Source of the DNA: an uncultured Lachnospiraceae bacterium
GTDB lineage: Bacteria; Bacillota_A; Clostridia; Lachnospirales; Lachnospiraceae
DNA: 5,110 bases
Reading direction: 5' to 3'
Assembly: GCA_910587905.1 (NCBI GenBank)
Contig: CAJUOF010000032.1
Location: 1 to 5,110 of the forward strand
Position 1 is the stretch's first letter, and the number at the start of each line of letters is the position of its first letter. The notes under the pieces are model-generated. The model was not told the DNA's origin, searched no databases, and saw nothing but the letters and a program-made list of their open reading frames with translations. The position numbers were made by a program, and so were the translations under genes. Of the stretch, positions 4,219 through 5,110 are shown in pieces.

Positions 4219-5110
4219 CACCTGTCGTATTCCAGGTATGCGCCTTTCATGGGGCTGGCCGCCAGTTCACTGAACAAGCGCAGCACGCCTTTTTTATATT
4301 TGGGTGCCCGGGACTTCCAGTTCTTTTTCCGCTCCAAAAGGACTGCCGCCACCTCTTCCATGGTCTTCCTCTCGCCCGCAATGCCGACGATGTTGAGTTT
4401 CCGCTCCATCACGTCGATCTCGATCAGATCGCCCTCTTCCACCAAAGCGATGGGGCCTCCGTCCACCGCCTCCGGACTGCAGTGGCCAATCACCGGACCG
4501 GTAGAAGCTCCGGAGAACCGTCCATCCGTAATCAATGCAATGCTCTTTCCCAGTTCCTTGTCGCTGCTGATGGCCTCGGAGGTATAGAACATCTCCGGCA
4601 TGCCGCTGGCCCTGGGGCCCTCGTAGCGGATGAACACCGCATCCCCCTTCTGGACCTTGTGTTTTAACACCGCCTCCAGGCATTCCTCCTCGCTGTCAAA
4701 GGGCCTTGCCTTAAGGACTGCCCGGAACATTTCCTTCGGGCAGGCCGTATGCTTGATGACTGCGCCCTCCGGGGCCAGGTTGCCCTTCAAAATGGCAATG
4801 CTCCCGTCCGTCCCGATGGCCCTGTCATAGGGACGGATCACGTCTTCTTTGGTCAGGCTTACACCATAGCGGCTGTTAAAATCCTGCAGCCACTTCTCGC
4901 AGCGCTCATAAAACCCGTTCTTTTTGAGCTCCTCCAGATTTTCTCCCAGGGTCTTCCCCGTCACCGTCATCACGTCCAGGTGCAGATGGGCCTTGATCTC
5001 CTCCATGATGGCCGGCACGCCGCCCGCATAGTAGAAGACCTCCGCCGGCCACCGTCCAGCCGGGCGGACATCCAGAAGATAATGGGCGCCCCTGTGGAGC
5101 CTGTCAAAGG
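4218..5110 (-). CDS. IlvD/Edd-family sugar-acid dehydratase, C-terminal half (N-terminus beyond the right edge)
   Basis: About 297 residues are visible and the frame stays open to the right edge. The family usually has 550-650 residues, so the N-terminal half with the Fe-S cysteines is missing from view. Family landmarks in order: an FDRL start of the visible part, AEVFYYAGGVPAIMEE, AIGTDGSIAILKGNLAPEGA, YEGPRASGMPEM, ITDGRFSGASTGPVIGH and SPEAVDGGPIALVEEGDLIEID, the last in the C-terminal beta-barrel domain. The serine of GRFSG is the expected catalytic base. The family dehydrates dihydroxy acids, 6-phosphogluconate or aldonic acids. Since a KDG kinase and KDPG aldolase follow, an aldonic acid such as gluconate giving KDG is the best guess; an Edd-type or branched-chain role cannot be excluded. 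A GTG at 5018 is internal, not a start. Confidence 0.9.
   Translation of the reverse strand, partial: FDRLHRGAHYLLDVRPAGRWPAEVFYYAGGVPAIMEEIKAHLHLDVMTVTGKTLGENLEELKKNGFYERCEKWLQDFNSRYGVSLTKEDVIRPYDRAIGTDGSIAILKGNLAPEGAVIKHTACPKEMFRAVLKARPFDSEEECLEAVLKHKVQKGDAVFIRYEGPRASGMPEMFYTSEAISSDKELGKSIALITDGRFSGASTGPVIGHCSPEAVDGGPIALVEEGDLIEIDVMERKLNIVGIAGERKTMEEVAAVLLERKKNWKSRAPKYKKGVLRLFSELAASPMKGAYLEYDR

Noticed and set aside
4009..4221. Minus-strand frame of 70 codons between dehydratase and eda
   Set aside because: It coincides with the long palindrome and has no RBS or known motif, so it is a by-product of the element.

Overview
The base composition is GC-rich, every gene lies on the minus strand, the Shine-Dalgarno sites are strong AGGAGG types, and a cobalamin riboswitch controls a secreted acidic repeat protein. 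Together with clostridial-type sugar-acid genes, this points to an anaerobic gut Firmicute, most likely Lachnospiraceae. That placement is inference from style, not from a marker gene.

Right half (about 2197-5110): a minus-strand sugar-acid catabolic cluster. In transcription order it holds the C-terminal half of an IlvD/Edd-family dehydratase (cut by the right edge), a KDPG/KHG aldolase (eda) and a PfkB-family 2-keto-3-deoxygluconate kinase (kdgK-like). The chemistry fits together: an aldonic acid is dehydrated to 2-keto-3-deoxygluconate (KDG), phosphorylated to KDPG, then split to pyruvate and glyceraldehyde-3-phosphate. This is the modified Entner-Doudoroff route known from clostridia. Between the dehydratase and eda sits a roughly 212-bp imperfect palindrome with 16-nt terminal inverted repeats. 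It looks like a MITE or a large structured RNA element, and its downstream end offers a promoter candidate for eda.

Middle (about 1785-2196, 412 bases without a protein gene): a regulatory leader on the minus strand. It contains a good sigma-A type promoter, a cobalamin (B12) riboswitch aptamer with its B12 box, a perfect 10-bp intrinsic terminator placed before the start codon, and a short 5' leader ending in a ribosome binding site.

Left third (1-1784): one long open frame on the minus strand, with no stop from its ATG at 1784 to the left edge (594 complete codons). It encodes a signal peptide, about 145 residues of Glu-rich low-complexity sequence, a divergent beta-rich domain, a Pro-Glu-Lys linker, and tandem domains of exactly 112 residues (336 bp). 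The last domain is cut by the edge. The B12 riboswitch makes this exported repeat protein a candidate corrinoid- or cobalt-related surface factor. It is the least explained and most interesting part of the window.
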